The notes under the pieces were generated by a model. That model saw only the letters and a program-made list of their open reading frames with translations, was not told the DNA's origin and made no database searches. A stretch of DNA of 64,000 nucleotides from Rhodospirillales bacterium (lineage in GTDB: Bacteria > Pseudomonadota > Alphaproteobacteria > Rhodospirillales > Defluviicoccaceae), in the NCBI GenBank assembly GCA_016793925.1, contig JAEULH010000084.1, positions 1-64,000 on the forward strand, read 5' to 3'. Every line of letters starts with the position of its first letter. The first letter of the stretch is position 1. Positions 23,848 through 33,338 of this stretch are shown here, piece by piece. A program made the translations under genes and the position numbers.

Positions 23848-24939
23848 CTAGCGCCGGGCCAGGTGGTCTTCGAGCGCGGCGACCAGCTCGCGCAGTTCGT
23901 CTTCGCGACCGATCGTGATGCGCAAGGCATCCGGCAGCCGGTAGGCCGCCATGCGCCGGACGATGATGCCGCGGCGCTTGAGGAAGGCATCGGCCGCATC
24001 GACGGCGTCGGGGTCGGGGAAACGGGCAAGGACGAAGTTGGCGAAGCTTTCGCCGACATCGAGCCCAAGCCCGAGCAAGGCGTCGCGCAGCCAGGCGCGC
24101 CAGTAGGCGTTGTGTTCCTGGGCGCGCTGGACGAATGCGCCGTCGGCCAAGGCCGCGACGCCCGCGGCCTGGGCCAGCGACGAGACGTTGAACGGGTTGC
24201 GGCTCCGGTTGAGGACATCGGCGATTTCCGGCGGGCAGTAGGCCCAGCCAAGGCGCAACCCGCCCAGCCCGTAGATCTTGGAGAATGTCCGGGTAACGAC
24301 CACGTTGTCGCCGGCGTCGACCAGGTCGAAGCCGCAGGTGTAGTCGGCCTGCGCGATGTATTCGGCGTAGGCGGCGTCGATGACCAGCAGGACGTCGCGA
24401 CGCAGGCCTGCGCGCAGTCGCGCCATCTCCGCCGCCGGGACAAAGGTTCCCGTGGGGTTGTTCGGATTGGCGAGAAAGACGATGCGGGTGGTTTCGCTCA
24501 CGCCGGCAAGAATAGCGTCGACATCGGCGGTCAGGTTCCGCTCGGCCACGGCCAGCGGCGTCGCGCCTGCGGCCTGGGCGGCGATCGGATACATCAGGAA
24601 GCCGTGGCGGGTGTAGACCACCGTGTCGCCGGGACCGGCGTAGGCCCGGCAAAGCAGGCCGATCAGCTCGTCGGAACCCGCCCCGCAGACAATGCGCCCG
24701 GCGTCGAGGCCGTGGATGCGACCGATCTGCCGGCGGAGCTCGGCGCAGCCGCCGTCGGGATAGCGATGGATGGCCTCTCCGCCCTCGCGCAGCGCGGCCA
24801 AGGCGCGCGGGCTGGGACCGAGGGCGCTTTCGTTCGAGGCGAGCTTGATGATCCGCTCGACGCCGGCAACGGCGGATTCGCCGCCGACATAGGGCGCAAT
24901 GTCGAGAATGCCGGGCCGTGGCAGAAGCATGGCGGTCAT
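23848..24939 (-). CDS. hisC: Histidinol-phosphate aminotransferase, probably also aromatic aminotransferase
   Basis: 363 residues. A PLP enzyme: IKLASNESALGPSP near the start, GAGSDELIGLLCRAY, the AYAEY segment with its Asp partner, and the PLP-lysine region TFSKIYGLGGLRLGW. Family members swap amino groups on imidazole-acetol phosphate or on phenylpyruvate and hydroxyphenylpyruvate. Its place between chorismate mutase and tyrC suggests the aromatic role. Three ATGs (24963, 24939, 24930) are possible; I chose 24939, seven bases after the upstream stop, because most family members begin a few residues before LLPRPGI. Confidence 0.93.
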   Translation of the reverse strand: MTAMLLPRPGILDIAPYVGGESAVAGVERIIKLASNESALGPSPRALAALREGGEAIHRYPDGGCAELRRQIGRIHGLDAGRIVCGAGSDELIGLLCRAYAGPGDTVVYTRHGFLMYPIAAQAAGATPLAVAERNLTADVDAILAGVSETTRIVFLANPNNPTGTFVPAAEMARLRAGLRRDVLLVIDAAYAEYIAQADYTCGFDLVDAGDNVVVTRTFSKIYGLGGLRLGWAYCPPEIADVLNRSRNPFNVSSLAQAAGVAALADGAFVQRAQEHNAYWRAWLRDALLGLGLDVGESFANFVLARFPDPDAVDAADAFLKRRGIIVRRMAAYRLPDALRITIGREDELRELVAALEDHLARR

Positions 24940-24946
24940 GCCGACG

Positions 24947-25867
24947 TCAGGAGGCTTCAGCATCGACGCCGGTCGCCGTCGCGGCGCTCGCCTGTCTGGC
25001 GACGGGGCCAAGGGCCTCGGCGTCCAAAGGCTCCGCATAGCCGCCGAGGGTCAGGAGGCGGTTGAGGGATCGCCCCATGGCCTTGCCCACGGCGTCGAGA
25101 CGGAGGTCGCCGGGGCCGACGAAATCCGCGACCTCGACCAGATAAAGCATCGAGGCCGGCGCCTCGCCTTCATGCCAGGCGAAGGTGGCCAGTGGCGTCA
25201 GTCCGGCGCCGTCGAGCGCGGCCGCGAGTCGCGCCGCGCCGGTTCCGGCCTCGACATCGGCCGCGATATAGGTGCGGTCTCGTCCCGTCGGCCGCACCGC
25301 CACCGGACAGATCACCAGGGCCTGCGCCTCGCCGCCGCGCGTGCTGGCGGGACCGGCGAACGGCAGCTTCGCGATGATTCGCGGCGCTTCCGGTTGGCCG
25401 GTGACGAGGTGACGCCACCACGGATCGACGTCGTCGTTGCCCGGCAGCGGCAGGACGCCGACGATCGCCTCGTGCCGACGGACGGCCTCGATGACCGAAC
25501 GCGCCGAGGTGTGGCGGGTCATCGGCGTGTAGGCGCCATACTGGTCGCGCGCCAGGTCCCAGTAGCGGCCGTCGGCGTCGGGCATATAGGCGGCCACCGA
25601 AAAAGGTCCCTCGAACGACAGCGTCGCGTTGATGAGCTGCCGCCAGATCGCTACAAGTTCAGGCTTCGGAAACGGCCCGCGATGGCGGCCGACGATCCGG
25701 TAGACGATCTCCGCCTCGCGCGACGGCTGGATCTTGATCGGCAGGTCGTGCTTGATCACGCGGACCTGTTCGACCAGTTCTGTACGACGGATGATCAGGT
25801 CGTGTATGGCATCGTCGATGGCGTCGATCTCAGACCGCACGGATGCGAGGTCTTGGTCCAGGCTCAT
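24947..25867 (-). CDS. Chorismate mutase with long C-terminal extension
   Basis: 306 residues. The first 85 residues are an AroQ-type chorismate mutase (VRSEIDAIDDAIHDLIIRR, IKIQPSREAEI, and the helix with PELVAIWRQLINATL), which turns chorismate into prephenate. The rest has two alpha/beta parts that resemble a degenerate prephenate dehydratase (VIEAVRRHEAIVGVLPLP, then an ACT-like strand set near TGAARLAAALDGAGL) without the clear catalytic TRF motif, so dehydratase activity is doubtful. The start ATG at 25867 is chosen because the mutase helix starts there. It heads the hisC-tyrC operon and is divergent from metX. Confidence 0.86.
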   Translation of the reverse strand: MSLDQDLASVRSEIDAIDDAIHDLIIRRTELVEQVRVIKHDLPIKIQPSREAEIVYRIVGRHRGPFPKPELVAIWRQLINATLSFEGPFSVAAYMPDADGRYWDLARDQYGAYTPMTRHTSARSVIEAVRRHEAIVGVLPLPGNDDVDPWWRHLVTGQPEAPRIIAKLPFAGPASTRGGEAQALVICPVAVRPTGRDRTYIAADVEAGTGAARLAAALDGAGLTPLATFAWHEGEAPASMLYLVEVADFVGPGDLRLDAVGKAMGRSLNRLLTLGGYAEPLDAEALGPVARQASAATATGVDAEAS

Positions 25868-26021
25868 GGTCGTTTCCGGAAGTACGCGGATCTGACGCCC
25901 GCACCCGTGGCGTTGCGAGCGGACTAGTGATAATGCGAGCGCATCGGCAAAGCAAAGAGAGTTTGGCCCCGCACCGCCGCCCGCGCGGCGGCGTCCGCGG
26001 CAAAAGCGGCGATTCAAGGCG

Positions 26022-27221
26022 ATGAAGGAACCGGGCGGAGCCGCGGCTTCGGCAGCCGTCGAGGCGAGCGAGGCTGCGTTCGAGACGACCGCGCGACGGG
26101 TCATCCTCGGCCATGAGCGGTCGCTGAGGCTCGACTGCGGCATCGGCTTGCGCGATTTCCCGCTCGCCTATCAGACCTACGGCCGGCTCAACGCCGAGCG
26201 CTCCAACGCCATCCTCGTCTGCCATGCGCTGACCGGCGACCAGTACGCCGCGTCGCTCCACCCGCGCACCGGCAAGTCCGGCTGGTGGGACATCATGATC
26301 GGGCCGGGCAAGCCGCTCGACACGGAGCGCTATTTCATCGTCTGCAGCAACGTCCTCGGCGGCTGCATGGGCTCCGCCGGACCCAGCGAAATCGACCCGG
26401 CGACCGGCGAGTTGTGGAGCCTGAGCTTTCCCGTCATCACCATCGCCGACATGGTCCGGGCCCAGGCCATGCTCCTCGACCACCTCGGCATCGACCAGCT
26501 CTTCGCCGTCATCGGCGGGTCGATGGGCGGCATGCAGGTGCTCGAATGGGCGTCGCTGTTTCCCGAACGCGTGTTCGCCGCAATCCCGGTGGCGACCGCG
26601 GCCCACCACAGCGCGCAGAACATCGCCTTCCACGAGGTCGGCCGACAAGCGATCATGGCCGATCCGGACTGGATGGGCGGCGAGTACTGGCGCCACGGCC
26701 GCCGGCCCCATCGCGGCCTGGCGGTGGCGCGGATGGCTGCGCACATCACCTACCTCTCCGAAGGCAAGCTGCACCAGAAATTCGGCCGCCGGCTGCAGGA
26801 CCGGACGGTCGTGACCTACGGCTTCGACGCCGACTTCCAGGTCGAAAGCTACCTGCGCCACCAGGGGATCAGTTTCGTCGAGCGGTTCGACGCCAACGCC
26901 TACCTCTACATCACCCGCGCGATGGACTACTTCGACATGGCGGCCCGCCACGGCGGCGTGCTCGCCAATGCCTTCCGCGACACGCCCGTTCGCTTCTGCG
27001 TCCTGTCGTTCACCAGCGACTGGCTCTATCCGACGGCGCAGAGCCGGCGCATCGTCCACGCTCTGAACGCGGTCGCAGCCAACGTCAGCTTCGCCGAGAT
27101 CGTCTCCGACGCCGGCCACGACGCCTTCCTCGTCGACGAACCCGAGTTTCACCGGGTGCTGCGCGGCTTCCTGACCGGCGCCGCCCAGCACCGCGGCCTG
27201 CCCATGGGCGGGCGCAAATGA
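26022..27221 (+). CDS. metX: Homoserine O-acetyltransferase
   Basis: 399 residues. It activates homoserine by acylation (acetyl-CoA, or succinyl-CoA in some members) for methionine synthesis. The alpha/beta-hydrolase features are the early [10 protein letters not shown], the nucleophile elbow [12 protein letters not shown] (Ser167), the Asp in [13 protein letters not shown] and the His in [14 protein letters not shown]. The first 20 residues are Ala/Glu-rich and probably disordered. The stop overlaps the metW start (ATGA). I saw no SAM riboswitch upstream. Confidence 0.94.
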   Translation: MKEPGGAAASAAVEASEAAFETTARRVILGHERSLRLDCGIGLRDFPLAYQTYGRLNAERSNAILVCHALTGDQYAASLHPRTGKSGWWDIMIGPGKPLDTERYFIVCSNVLGGCMGSAGPSEIDPATGELWSLSFPVITIADMVRAQAMLLDHLGIDQLFAVIGGSMGGMQVLEWASLFPERVFAAIPVATAAHHSAQNIAFHEVGRQAIMADPDWMGGEYWRHGRRPHRGLAVARMAAHITYLSEGKLHQKFGRRLQDRTVVTYGFDADFQVESYLRHQGISFVERFDANAYLYITRAMDYFDMAARHGGVLANAFRDTPVRFCVLSFTSDWLYPTAQSRRIVHALNAVAANVSFAEIVSDAGHDAFLVDEPEFHRVLRGFLTGAAQHRGLPMGGRK

Positions 27222-27874
27222 ACGTCACGACGAGCGCGGTGCGAACGGCGATGCGCATCGACCTCCAGCTCATCGCCGACATGATCGAGCCGGCCTCGCG
27301 GGTTCTCGACGTCGGCTGCGGCGACGGCGCCCTGCTCGACTATCTGGTCAATCTGAAAGGCGTCGACGGCCGCGGCATCGAGCTTGGCAGCGACGGCGTC
27401 AACGCCTGCGTCAGCGCCGGTCTGTCGGTCATCCAGGGCGACGCCGAGACCGACCTGTTCGACTATCCCGACGGCGCCTTCGACTACGTCGTCCTCAGCC
27501 AGACCTTGCAGGCCATGCGCGCGCCGAAGACGACCCTCGAACAGCTCATGCGCATCGGCCGGCGCGCCATCGTGTCGATCCCGAACTTCGCCTACTGGCC
27601 GCACCGCTGGCGGCTGCTGGTCGACGGGCAGATGCCGATGAGCACCGCCCTGCCGTACCGCTGGTTCGAGACGCCGAACATTCACCTCTGCTCGATCCGC
27701 GACTTCGTCGCCCTGTGCGACGCGCTCGACATCGCCATCGAGTGCGGCCACGTCCTCGACCGTCGCGGCGCGTCCCGGCCGCTCGGCCGCTGGTTGATGC
27801 GCGCGAACCTGTTCGGCCAGCAGGCGGTCGTCCTGCTGCGCCAGAACGGCGAGAGGGCCGGAGCGGGGACCTGA
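27218..27874 (+). CDS. metW: Methionine biosynthesis protein MetW
   Basis: 218 residues. A class I methyltransferase-like fold with [16 protein letters not shown] (motif I) and the diagnostic [13 protein letters not shown], followed by [15 protein letters not shown] and [15 protein letters not shown]. MetW works with MetX in proteobacteria, where it is needed for full homoserine acylation; methyl transfer is not proven. It is coupled to metX by a four-base overlap and followed by a GC-rich hairpin. Confidence 0.94.
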   Translation: MNVTTSAVRTAMRIDLQLIADMIEPASRVLDVGCGDGALLDYLVNLKGVDGRGIELGSDGVNACVSAGLSVIQGDAETDLFDYPDGAFDYVVLSQTLQAMRAPKTTLEQLMRIGRRAIVSIPNFAYWPHRWRLLVDGQMPMSTALPYRWFETPNIHLCSIRDFVALCDALDIAIECGHVLDRRGASRPLGRWLMRANLFGQQAVVLLRQNGERAGAGT

Positions 27875-27875
27875 C

Positions 27876-27892
27876 GCGCCCCTGACGGGCGC
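27876..27892 (+). terminator. GC-rich hairpin after metW
   Basis: GCGCCC and GGGCGC (27876-27881 and 27887-27892) form a perfect 6-bp stem with a 5-base loop directly behind the metW stop. No run of Ts follows, so it may slow or protect the transcript end rather than stop transcription on its own. Confidence 0.4.
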
Positions 27893-27898
27893 AAGGCC

Positions 27899-27927
27899 TT
27901 GTCAAGGCTCTCTTCGAGGCTTAAGTA
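27899..27927 (+). promoter_or_regulatory. Promoter of the rpsB operon
   Basis: TTGTCA (27899-27904), a 17-base spacer and TAAGTA (27922-27927) give a plausible sigma-70 promoter with start near 27934, immediately before two strong hairpins in the rpsB leader. Confidence 0.5.
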
Positions 27928-27937
27928 GGCGCAATCT

Positions 27938-27980
27938 CACACGCGAGCGTGTGGCGCTCGGGCCGGTCGGCCCGCAAGCG
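27938..27980 (+). promoter_or_regulatory. Two stem-loops in the rpsB leader
   Basis: The first is CACACG paired with CGTGTG across a CGAG tetraloop (27938-27953, one more C-G pair possible). The second is a longer stem at 27955-27980: CGCT with AGCG, a two-base bulge, then CGGGCC with GGCCCG around a GGTC loop. Both lie at the very 5' end of the predicted rpsB leader, 60-100 bases before the ATG. rpsB leaders bind S2 protein in other bacteria; that these do is inference. Confidence 0.45.
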
Positions 27981-28042
27981 TCCTCCGGTGGCCGAAGTCG
28001 GCCCAAGCAGCTCGCGGCGGACAACCGGAAAGGACGATCCCC

Positions 28043-28912
28043 ATGGCATTGCCGACATTCACCATGCGCCAGCTCCTCGAGGCCGGCGTTCATTTCGGGC
28101 ACAGCACGCGGCGGTGGAACCCGCGGATGGAGCCCTACCTCTTCGGCGTTCGTAACGGCATCCATATCATCGACCTGGAGCAGACGGCGCCGATGCTCTA
28201 CCAGGCGCTGAACGCCGTGCGCGACGTCGTCGCCAATGGCGGCCGGGTGCTGTTCGTCGGAACCAAGCGCCAGGCAAGCGAGAAGGTCGCCGACTCCGCA
28301 CGCCGCTGCGGTCAGTATTTCGTCAATCACCGCTGGCTCGGCGGGATGATGACCAACTGGCGAACGATTTCGCTGTCGATCAAGCGGCTGCGCGAACTGG
28401 AGACGCGTCTCGGCGAGGAAAACCTCGGCCTGACCAAGAAGGAGCTCCTCCGCCTGACCCGGGAGCGCGACAAGCTCGAACGCGCGCTGGGCGGGATCAA
28501 GGACATGGGTGGACTGCCGGACGTGCTCTTTGTCATCGACACCAATCGGGAATCCATCGCCGTCGCCGAGGCGAAGAAGCTGAACATTCCGGTCGTTGCG
28601 GTCATCGACTCCAACAGCGACCCGCGCAACATCGACTTCCCCATTCCCGGCAACGACGACGCGTTGAGGGCGATCGGCCTCTATTGCGATCTGGCGGTCG
28701 ATGCGGTTCTCGATGGGATTCAGGCGGAGATGTCCGCTGCCGGGGTCGACCTCGGCGGCCTTGAGGAACCGGCGGAGCCGGTGCCGGATGGCGATGCGGT
28801 CGGCGAGGGCGAGGGGCTTGCGGAAGCCGAGGTCGATGGCGATGCACCGGCCCCGGTGGAGGCCATCGAGGAAGCAGCCGGCAGCGGCGAGCAGCCGACG
28901 GTCCAGCCGTAA
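28043..28912 (+). CDS. rpsB: 30S ribosomal protein S2
   Basis: 289 residues. S2 joins late to the small subunit and contacts S1. Clear landmarks are [22 protein letters not shown] at the start, [12 protein letters not shown], the [15 protein letters not shown] block and the [12 protein letters not shown] strand. After about residue 230 comes an acidic tail ([17 protein letters not shown] and more) of about 50 residues, longer than in E. coli but usual in alphaproteobacteria. It starts the rpsB-tsf-pyrH-frr cluster. Confidence 0.98.
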   Translation: MALPTFTMRQLLEAGVHFGHSTRRWNPRMEPYLFGVRNGIHIIDLEQTAPMLYQALNAVRDVVANGGRVLFVGTKRQASEKVADSARRCGQYFVNHRWLGGMMTNWRTISLSIKRLRELETRLGEENLGLTKKELLRLTRERDKLERALGGIKDMGGLPDVLFVIDTNRESIAVAEAKKLNIPVVAVIDSNSDPRNIDFPIPGNDDALRAIGLYCDLAVDAVLDGIQAEMSAAGVDLGGLEEPAEPVPDGDAVGEGEGLAEAEVDGDAPAPVEAIEEAAGSGEQPTVQP

Positions 28913-28991
28913 GCCTGATCGGACATTAGCGTTCAGCCGCAGCGCGCTGGGGCTGACACTTTACATTTTGGATAAGCGAAGAGGCGCAGAG

Positions 28992-29912
28992 ATGACGGAA
29001 ATCACCGCTTCCCTGGTGAAGGAGCTGCGGGAGAAAACCGGTGCCGGGATGATGGACTGCAAGAAGGCGCTGATCGGCACCGAGGGCGAAATGGAAGCCG
29101 CCGTCGACTGGCTGCGCAAGAAGGGCCTTGCGGCGGCAGCGAACAAGGCCGGGCGGGTCGCCGCCGACGGCCTGATCGGGATCAGCGTCGGCGACCGGCA
29201 GGCCGCCATCGTCGAGGTCAACGCCGAGACCGATTTCGTCTCGCGCAACGAGCACTTCCAGGCGTTCGTCAGGGAGGTCGCCGACATGGCGCTCGCCGCC
29301 GGGGGCGATCTGGATGCGGTAAAGGCCTCGAAGGCGAAGTCCGGGCGCACGGTCGAAGAGGAGCTGACCCATCTCATCGCGACGATCGGCGAGAACATGA
29401 GCCTGCGTCGGGCCGCCGCCCTCGCCGTCGAGCGCGGTTGCGTCGCCAGCTACGTCCACGCCGCGCAGGCGCCCGGCCTGGGTCGCATCGGCGTGCTCGT
29501 CGCTCTCGGCGGTGTCGACAGCTCGCCGGCGCTGGAGACGCTGGGCAAGCAGCTCGCCATGCACGTCGCCGCCGCCCGCCCGCAGGCGGTGTCCCGCGCC
29601 GACGTCGACCCGCAAGCGCTTGAGCGCGAGCGGAGGATCCTGTCGGAGCAGGCATTGGCCAGCGGCAAGCCGCCCCAGATCGTCGAGAAAATGGTGGAGG
29701 GCCGGCTCGGCAAGTTCTACGAGGACGTCTGCCTGCTCGAGCAGACCTTCGTTATCGACGCCGAGCGCAAGGTCGGTGCGGTTCTCGATGCGGCCGGCAA
29801 GGAACTCGGCGGCACCATTACCCTCGAGGGGTTCGTCCGCTTCGCACTCGGCGAGGGAATCGAGAAGAAGAGCGACGACTTCGCGTCGGAAGTCGCCAAG
29901 GCAGCGGGCTGA
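28992..29912 (+). CDS. tsf: Translation elongation factor Ts
   Basis: 306 residues. EF-Ts exchanges GDP for GTP on EF-Tu. The N-terminal domain has [16 protein letters not shown] and [20 protein letters not shown]; the core starts with [16 protein letters not shown], whose TDFV segment inserts into EF-Tu. The start ATG at 28992 has AGAGGCGCAGAG upstream. It is 79 bases behind rpsB in the same operon. Confidence 0.98.
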   Translation: MTEITASLVKELREKTGAGMMDCKKALIGTEGEMEAAVDWLRKKGLAAAANKAGRVAADGLIGISVGDRQAAIVEVNAETDFVSRNEHFQAFVREVADMALAAGGDLDAVKASKAKSGRTVEEELTHLIATIGENMSLRRAAALAVERGCVASYVHAAQAPGLGRIGVLVALGGVDSSPALETLGKQLAMHVAAARPQAVSRADVDPQALERERRILSEQALASGKPPQIVEKMVEGRLGKFYEDVCLLEQTFVIDAERKVGAVLDAAGKELGGTITLEGFVRFALGEGIEKKSDDFASEVAKAAG

Positions 29913-30001
29913 GGGCCGGCGGTCGGAACGGACGCATCCGGCCGGCTGGCATCGTCACGGCCTGCCCGCGCGGAGGCCAAACCGAAACATGGGGGGCGGC
30001 A

Positions 30002-30733
30002 ATGGCCGGTGAGATCGCGTACAAGCGCGTTCTGCTCAAGCTTTCTGGCGAAGCTCTGATGGGCGCGAAGGGCTATGGGCTCGACCTCGCCGCCGTCGAG
30101 CGGATCGGCGCGGAAATCGGGGCTGTCCACGCGATGGGCGTCGAGCTGTGCCTGGTGATCGGCGGCGGCAACATCTTTCGCGGCGTCTCGGCGGCGGCCG
30201 CCGGCATCGAGCGCACAAGCGCCGACTATATCGGCATGCTCGCGACCGTCATGAACGCCATCGCGGTGCAGAGCATCCTCGAGCGGCAGGGGCTTCACAC
30301 CCGGGTGCAGTCGGCCATTCCGATGGCGACCGTGTGTGAGCCGTATATCCGGCGCAGGGCCATGCGGCACATGGAGAAGGGCCGCATCGTGATTTTCGCC
30401 GCGGGCACCGGCAACCCCTTCTTCAGCACCGACACCGCGGCGGCGCTGCGGGCGGTGGAGATGGGTTGCGACGCCCTGCTCAAAGGCACCCAGGTCGATG
30501 GCGTTTACAGCGCCGACCCGCGCAAGGATCCGGCCGCCAGGCGTCACGAAGAGCTGTCGTACCACGACGTCCTCGCCCTCGATCTGAGGGTGATGGACGG
30601 TTCGGCGGTCGCCCTTGCCCGCGACAACGCTCTTCCCATTCTCGTCTTTTCGATCCAACATCCCGGGTCGTTCGCCGACATCGTCGCCAACAAAGGGACG
30701 TTCACACGAATTCACAAGGGAGCTGCGACGTGA
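30002..30733 (+). CDS. pyrH: UMP kinase
   Basis: 243 residues. It phosphorylates UMP to UDP in pyrimidine nucleotide synthesis. The bacterial type is shown by [15 protein letters not shown] at the start, [11 protein letters not shown], the [13 protein letters not shown]-like helix ([14 protein letters not shown]), [13 protein letters not shown] and [13 protein letters not shown]. The stop overlaps the GTG start of frr (GTGA). Confidence 0.98.
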   Translation: MAGEIAYKRVLLKLSGEALMGAKGYGLDLAAVERIGAEIGAVHAMGVELCLVIGGGNIFRGVSAAAAGIERTSADYIGMLATVMNAIAVQSILERQGLHTRVQSAIPMATVCEPYIRRRAMRHMEKGRIVIFAAGTGNPFFSTDTAAALRAVEMGCDALLKGTQVDGVYSADPRKDPAARRHEELSYHDVLALDLRVMDGSAVALARDNALPILVFSIQHPGSFADIVANKGTFTRIHKGAAT

Positions 30734-31299
30734 CGCCGCCGGATTTCGAAGCCCTGATCCAGGAGAGCGCAAGACGGATGCAGGGCGCCGTCGACGTGCT
30801 GCACAAGGAGTTCGGCGGGCTGCGAACCGGTCGGGCCGCCACCAGTCTGCTCGAGCCGATCGTCGTCGACGCTTACGGCAGCAGCATGCCGATCAGCCAG
30901 GTGAGCACGCTGAGCGCGCCCGATCCGCGGACCCTGAGCGTGCAGGTCTGGGACAAGAGCCTGGTCAAGGCGGTCGACAAGGCCATTCGCGAATCCGGTC
31001 TCGGCCTCAATCCGGCCGTCGACGGCCAACTGTTGCGCATTCCCATCCCGATGCTGACCGAAGAGCGGCGCCAGGAGCTCGGCAAGGTCGCCGGCCGCTA
31101 CACGGAAGAGGCGAGGGTCGCCGTGCGCAATGTCCGCCGGCATGGCCTCGACGAACTGAAGCGGGCGGAAAAGGACGGCGGGCTGTCGCAGGACGAGCAC
31201 CGCGATCTCGGCAAGCGCATCCAGGACATCACCGATTCCTTCATCAAGAAGATCGACGAACTGCTTACCAAGAAGGAAGCGGAGATCATGCAGGTCTGA
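30730..31299 (+). CDS. frr: Ribosome recycling factor
   Basis: 189 residues. With EF-G it splits ribosomes after termination. The three-helix bundle shows [30 protein letters not shown], the [21 protein letters not shown] block, and the last helix with [21 protein letters not shown]-like ending. The start is a GTG overlapping the pyrH stop, with AGGGAG eight bases before. Only 15 bases separate it from cdsA, so uppS, which normally comes next, is missing here. Confidence 0.97.
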   Translation: MTPPDFEALIQESARRMQGAVDVLHKEFGGLRTGRAATSLLEPIVVDAYGSSMPISQVSTLSAPDPRTLSVQVWDKSLVKAVDKAIRESGLGLNPAVDGQLLRIPIPMLTEERRQELGKVAGRYTEEARVAVRNVRRHGLDELKRAEKDGGLSQDEHRDLGKRIQDITDSFIKKIDELLTKKEAEIMQV

Positions 31300-31314
31300 G
31301 GCCGGTCGCTCCGG

Positions 31315-32112
31315 ATGCTCAAAGACCTCGGCGTCAGAGTCGCCTCGGCGGTCGTCCTCGGCGTCCCCTTCATCCTCTCCGTCCATGCCGGTGCGCCCTA
31401 CTTCGACTGGTGGATCATCGCCGCCGCGCCCCTGCTTGCGTGGGAATGGTACCGGCTGATCGCCAGCGACGACGGCAGGTTCGGGGCGCGGGGCGTCATC
31501 TACGTGCTCTGCGCCGCAATGCCGGTTGTCGCCGCCTCGCTTTTCGCGCCTGCGGCTGCGCTTCCGGTCATTGCAGCCGCCGCCCTGGGGATCCTCGTCT
31601 CGGCGCAGGGCAGCCCATGGCTCGCCGGCGGGATCGTTTACCTGACCGCGCCCTGCGTCGCTCTGTTGTGGCTGCGCTATGACGTCCAGGGCGGGCGTGA
31701 AACGGTGTTCTGGCTGATCGCCGTCGTCTGGGCCTCCGACATCGGCGCCTACTTCGCCGGCAGGCTCATCGGCGGCCCGAAGCTGGCGCCGGCGATCAGT
31801 CCGAACAAAACCTGGGCCGGCGTCGCCGGGGGTGCAGCCGCCGCGCTGGTGGTCGGCGTGCTCGCAGCCCTCCTGACGGCGGGGCACGCGCTGGCTCTGC
31901 TGGCGTCGGTCAGCGTCCTTCTCAGCGTTTTCGCCCAGGCCGGGGACCTCGTCGAGTCTTGGCTCAAGCGGCGGTTCGGGGCGAAAGACACGAGCGCGCT
32001 GATCCCGGGTCATGGCGGCGTCCTCGACCGGGTCGACGGCCTGATGACCGCGGCGACGCTGTGGGCATTGATCGTCGTCGCAAGCAAAGGCAGTATGCTT
32101 CCATGGCTGTGA
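31315..32112 (+). CDS. cdsA: Phosphatidate cytidylyltransferase
   Basis: 265 residues with about seven or eight membrane helices. It makes CDP-diacylglycerol from phosphatidate and CTP, the branch point of phospholipid synthesis. The C-terminal family signature is complete: SWLKRRFGAKDTSALIPGHGGVLDRVDG, preceded by WASDIGAYFAGRLIGGPKLAPAISPNKTWAG (shown in parts: ASDIGAYFAGR, ISPNKTWAG). It overlaps dxr by 10 bases. Confidence 0.95.
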   Translation: MLKDLGVRVASAVVLGVPFILSVHAGAPYFDWWIIAAAPLLAWEWYRLIASDDGRFGARGVIYVLCAAMPVVAASLFAPAAALPVIAAAALGILVSAQGSPWLAGGIVYLTAPCVALLWLRYDVQGGRETVFWLIAVVWASDIGAYFAGRLIGGPKLAPAISPNKTWAGVAGGAAAALVVGVLAALLTAGHALALLASVSVLLSVFAQAGDLVESWLKRRFGAKDTSALIPGHGGVLDRVDGLMTAATLWALIVVASKGSMLPWL

Positions 32113-33317
32113 CCGCAACCCAGGCGCTACCGGAAACGTCCGTTCGCAGCGTCACGATTCTGGGATCGACCGGATCGGTCGGCTGCAACACCGTCGATCT
32201 CCTGCGCCGCAACGGCGAGGCGTTCCGGGTCGAGGCGCTGACCGCCAACCGCAACGTCGATCTGCTTGCCCGGCAGGCGCGGCTGCTCGGCGCCCGGATG
32301 GCCGTGGTCGCCGACGAGACCCGCTACGGGGACCTCAAGGCGGCGCTTGCCGGCAGCGGAATCGAGGCGGCTGCGGGGGCGCAGGCGCTGGTCGAGGCGG
32401 CCGAGCGGCCGGCGGAGTGGGTGATGGCCTCCATCGTCGGCGCGGCCGGCCTGATGCCGACGCTGGCCGCGGTGCGCCGCGGCGCCATCATCGGCCTCGC
32501 CAACAAGGAATGCCTGGTCTGCGCCGGCGAGCTGATGATGGCCGAGATCCGCCGCTGCGGGGCGACGGTCGTGCCGGTCGATTCCGAACACAGCGCCATC
32601 TACCAGGTCTTCGACTTCGCCAATGCCGACAAGGTGGATAGTCTGATCCTGACCGCATCCGGCGGCCCGTTCCGGACGCTGGATCTGGCGCAGATGCGGA
32701 ACGTCACGCCGGCCCAGGCCGTGGCCCATCCCAACTGGGACATGGGTGCGAAAATCTCCGTCGATTCGGCGACCATGATGAACAAGGGCCTCGAACTGAT
32801 CGAGGCCTTTCATCTGTTCCCGGTCACGGCGGAGCAGCTCGAGGTCGTCGTCCACCCGCAATCGATCGTCCACAGCCTGGTCTCCTACGTCGACGGCTCG
32901 GTTCTCGCCCAGCTCGGCTCGCCGGACATGCGCACGCCGATCGCCTACGCCCTCGGCTGGCCGAATCGCATCCCTGCACCGGCAGCGAAGTTGCGGCTTG
33001 GCGAGATCGGCGCGTTGACCTTTTACCCGCCGGATCCCGATCGCTTCCCGGCGCTGCGCATCGCCAGGGAGGCTCTGCGCCGGGGCGGCGCCGCGGCCAT
33101 CGTGCTCAACGCCGCCAATGAAGTCGCCGTCGGCAGCTTTCTCGCCGGCGAAATCGGCTTTTTGAGCATCGCGCAGGTCGTTGAAGAAACCATCTATGCC
33201 ATAGACTGCCGTCCGGTCGGCAGCATCGACGACGTTCGCGACGTTGATGGCGAGGCCCGGGCCAAGGCAGAGGATATTATCGCAAATCTGGCGCAACGCA
33301 TCGCCTGTCCGGTGTAA
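32103..33317 (+). CDS. dxr: 1-deoxy-D-xylulose 5-phosphate reductoisomerase
   Basis: 404 residues. It makes methylerythritol phosphate in the non-mevalonate isoprenoid route, using NADPH. The nucleotide motif is TILGSTGSVGCNT, with Val where most have Ile; ALANKECLV (seen as GLANKECLVCAG), the metal site VDSEHSAIYQ, the loop LTASGGPFR, and PNWDMGAKISVDSATMMNKGLE parts follow. The ATG at 32103 lies inside the end of cdsA (10-base overlap). Isoprenoid units from this route feed undecaprenyl phosphate, but uppS is not here. Confidence 0.97.
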   Translation: MAVTATQALPETSVRSVTILGSTGSVGCNTVDLLRRNGEAFRVEALTANRNVDLLARQARLLGARMAVVADETRYGDLKAALAGSGIEAAAGAQALVEAAERPAEWVMASIVGAAGLMPTLAAVRRGAIIGLANKECLVCAGELMMAEIRRCGATVVPVDSEHSAIYQVFDFANADKVDSLILTASGGPFRTLDLAQMRNVTPAQAVAHPNWDMGAKISVDSATMMNKGLELIEAFHLFPVTAEQLEVVVHPQSIVHSLVSYVDGSVLAQLGSPDMRTPIAYALGWPNRIPAPAAKLRLGEIGALTFYPPDPDRFPALRIAREALRRGGAAAIVLNAANEVAVGSFLAGEIGFLSIAQVVEETIYAIDCRPVGSIDDVRDVDGEARAKAEDIIANLAQRIACPV

Positions 33318-33338
33318 GCGCAAGCCGACCAGAGCACC

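Noticed and set aside
25868-26021. Possible SAM riboswitch before metX
   Set aside because: The 154-base divergent region shows no SAM-II or other SAM riboswitch consensus.
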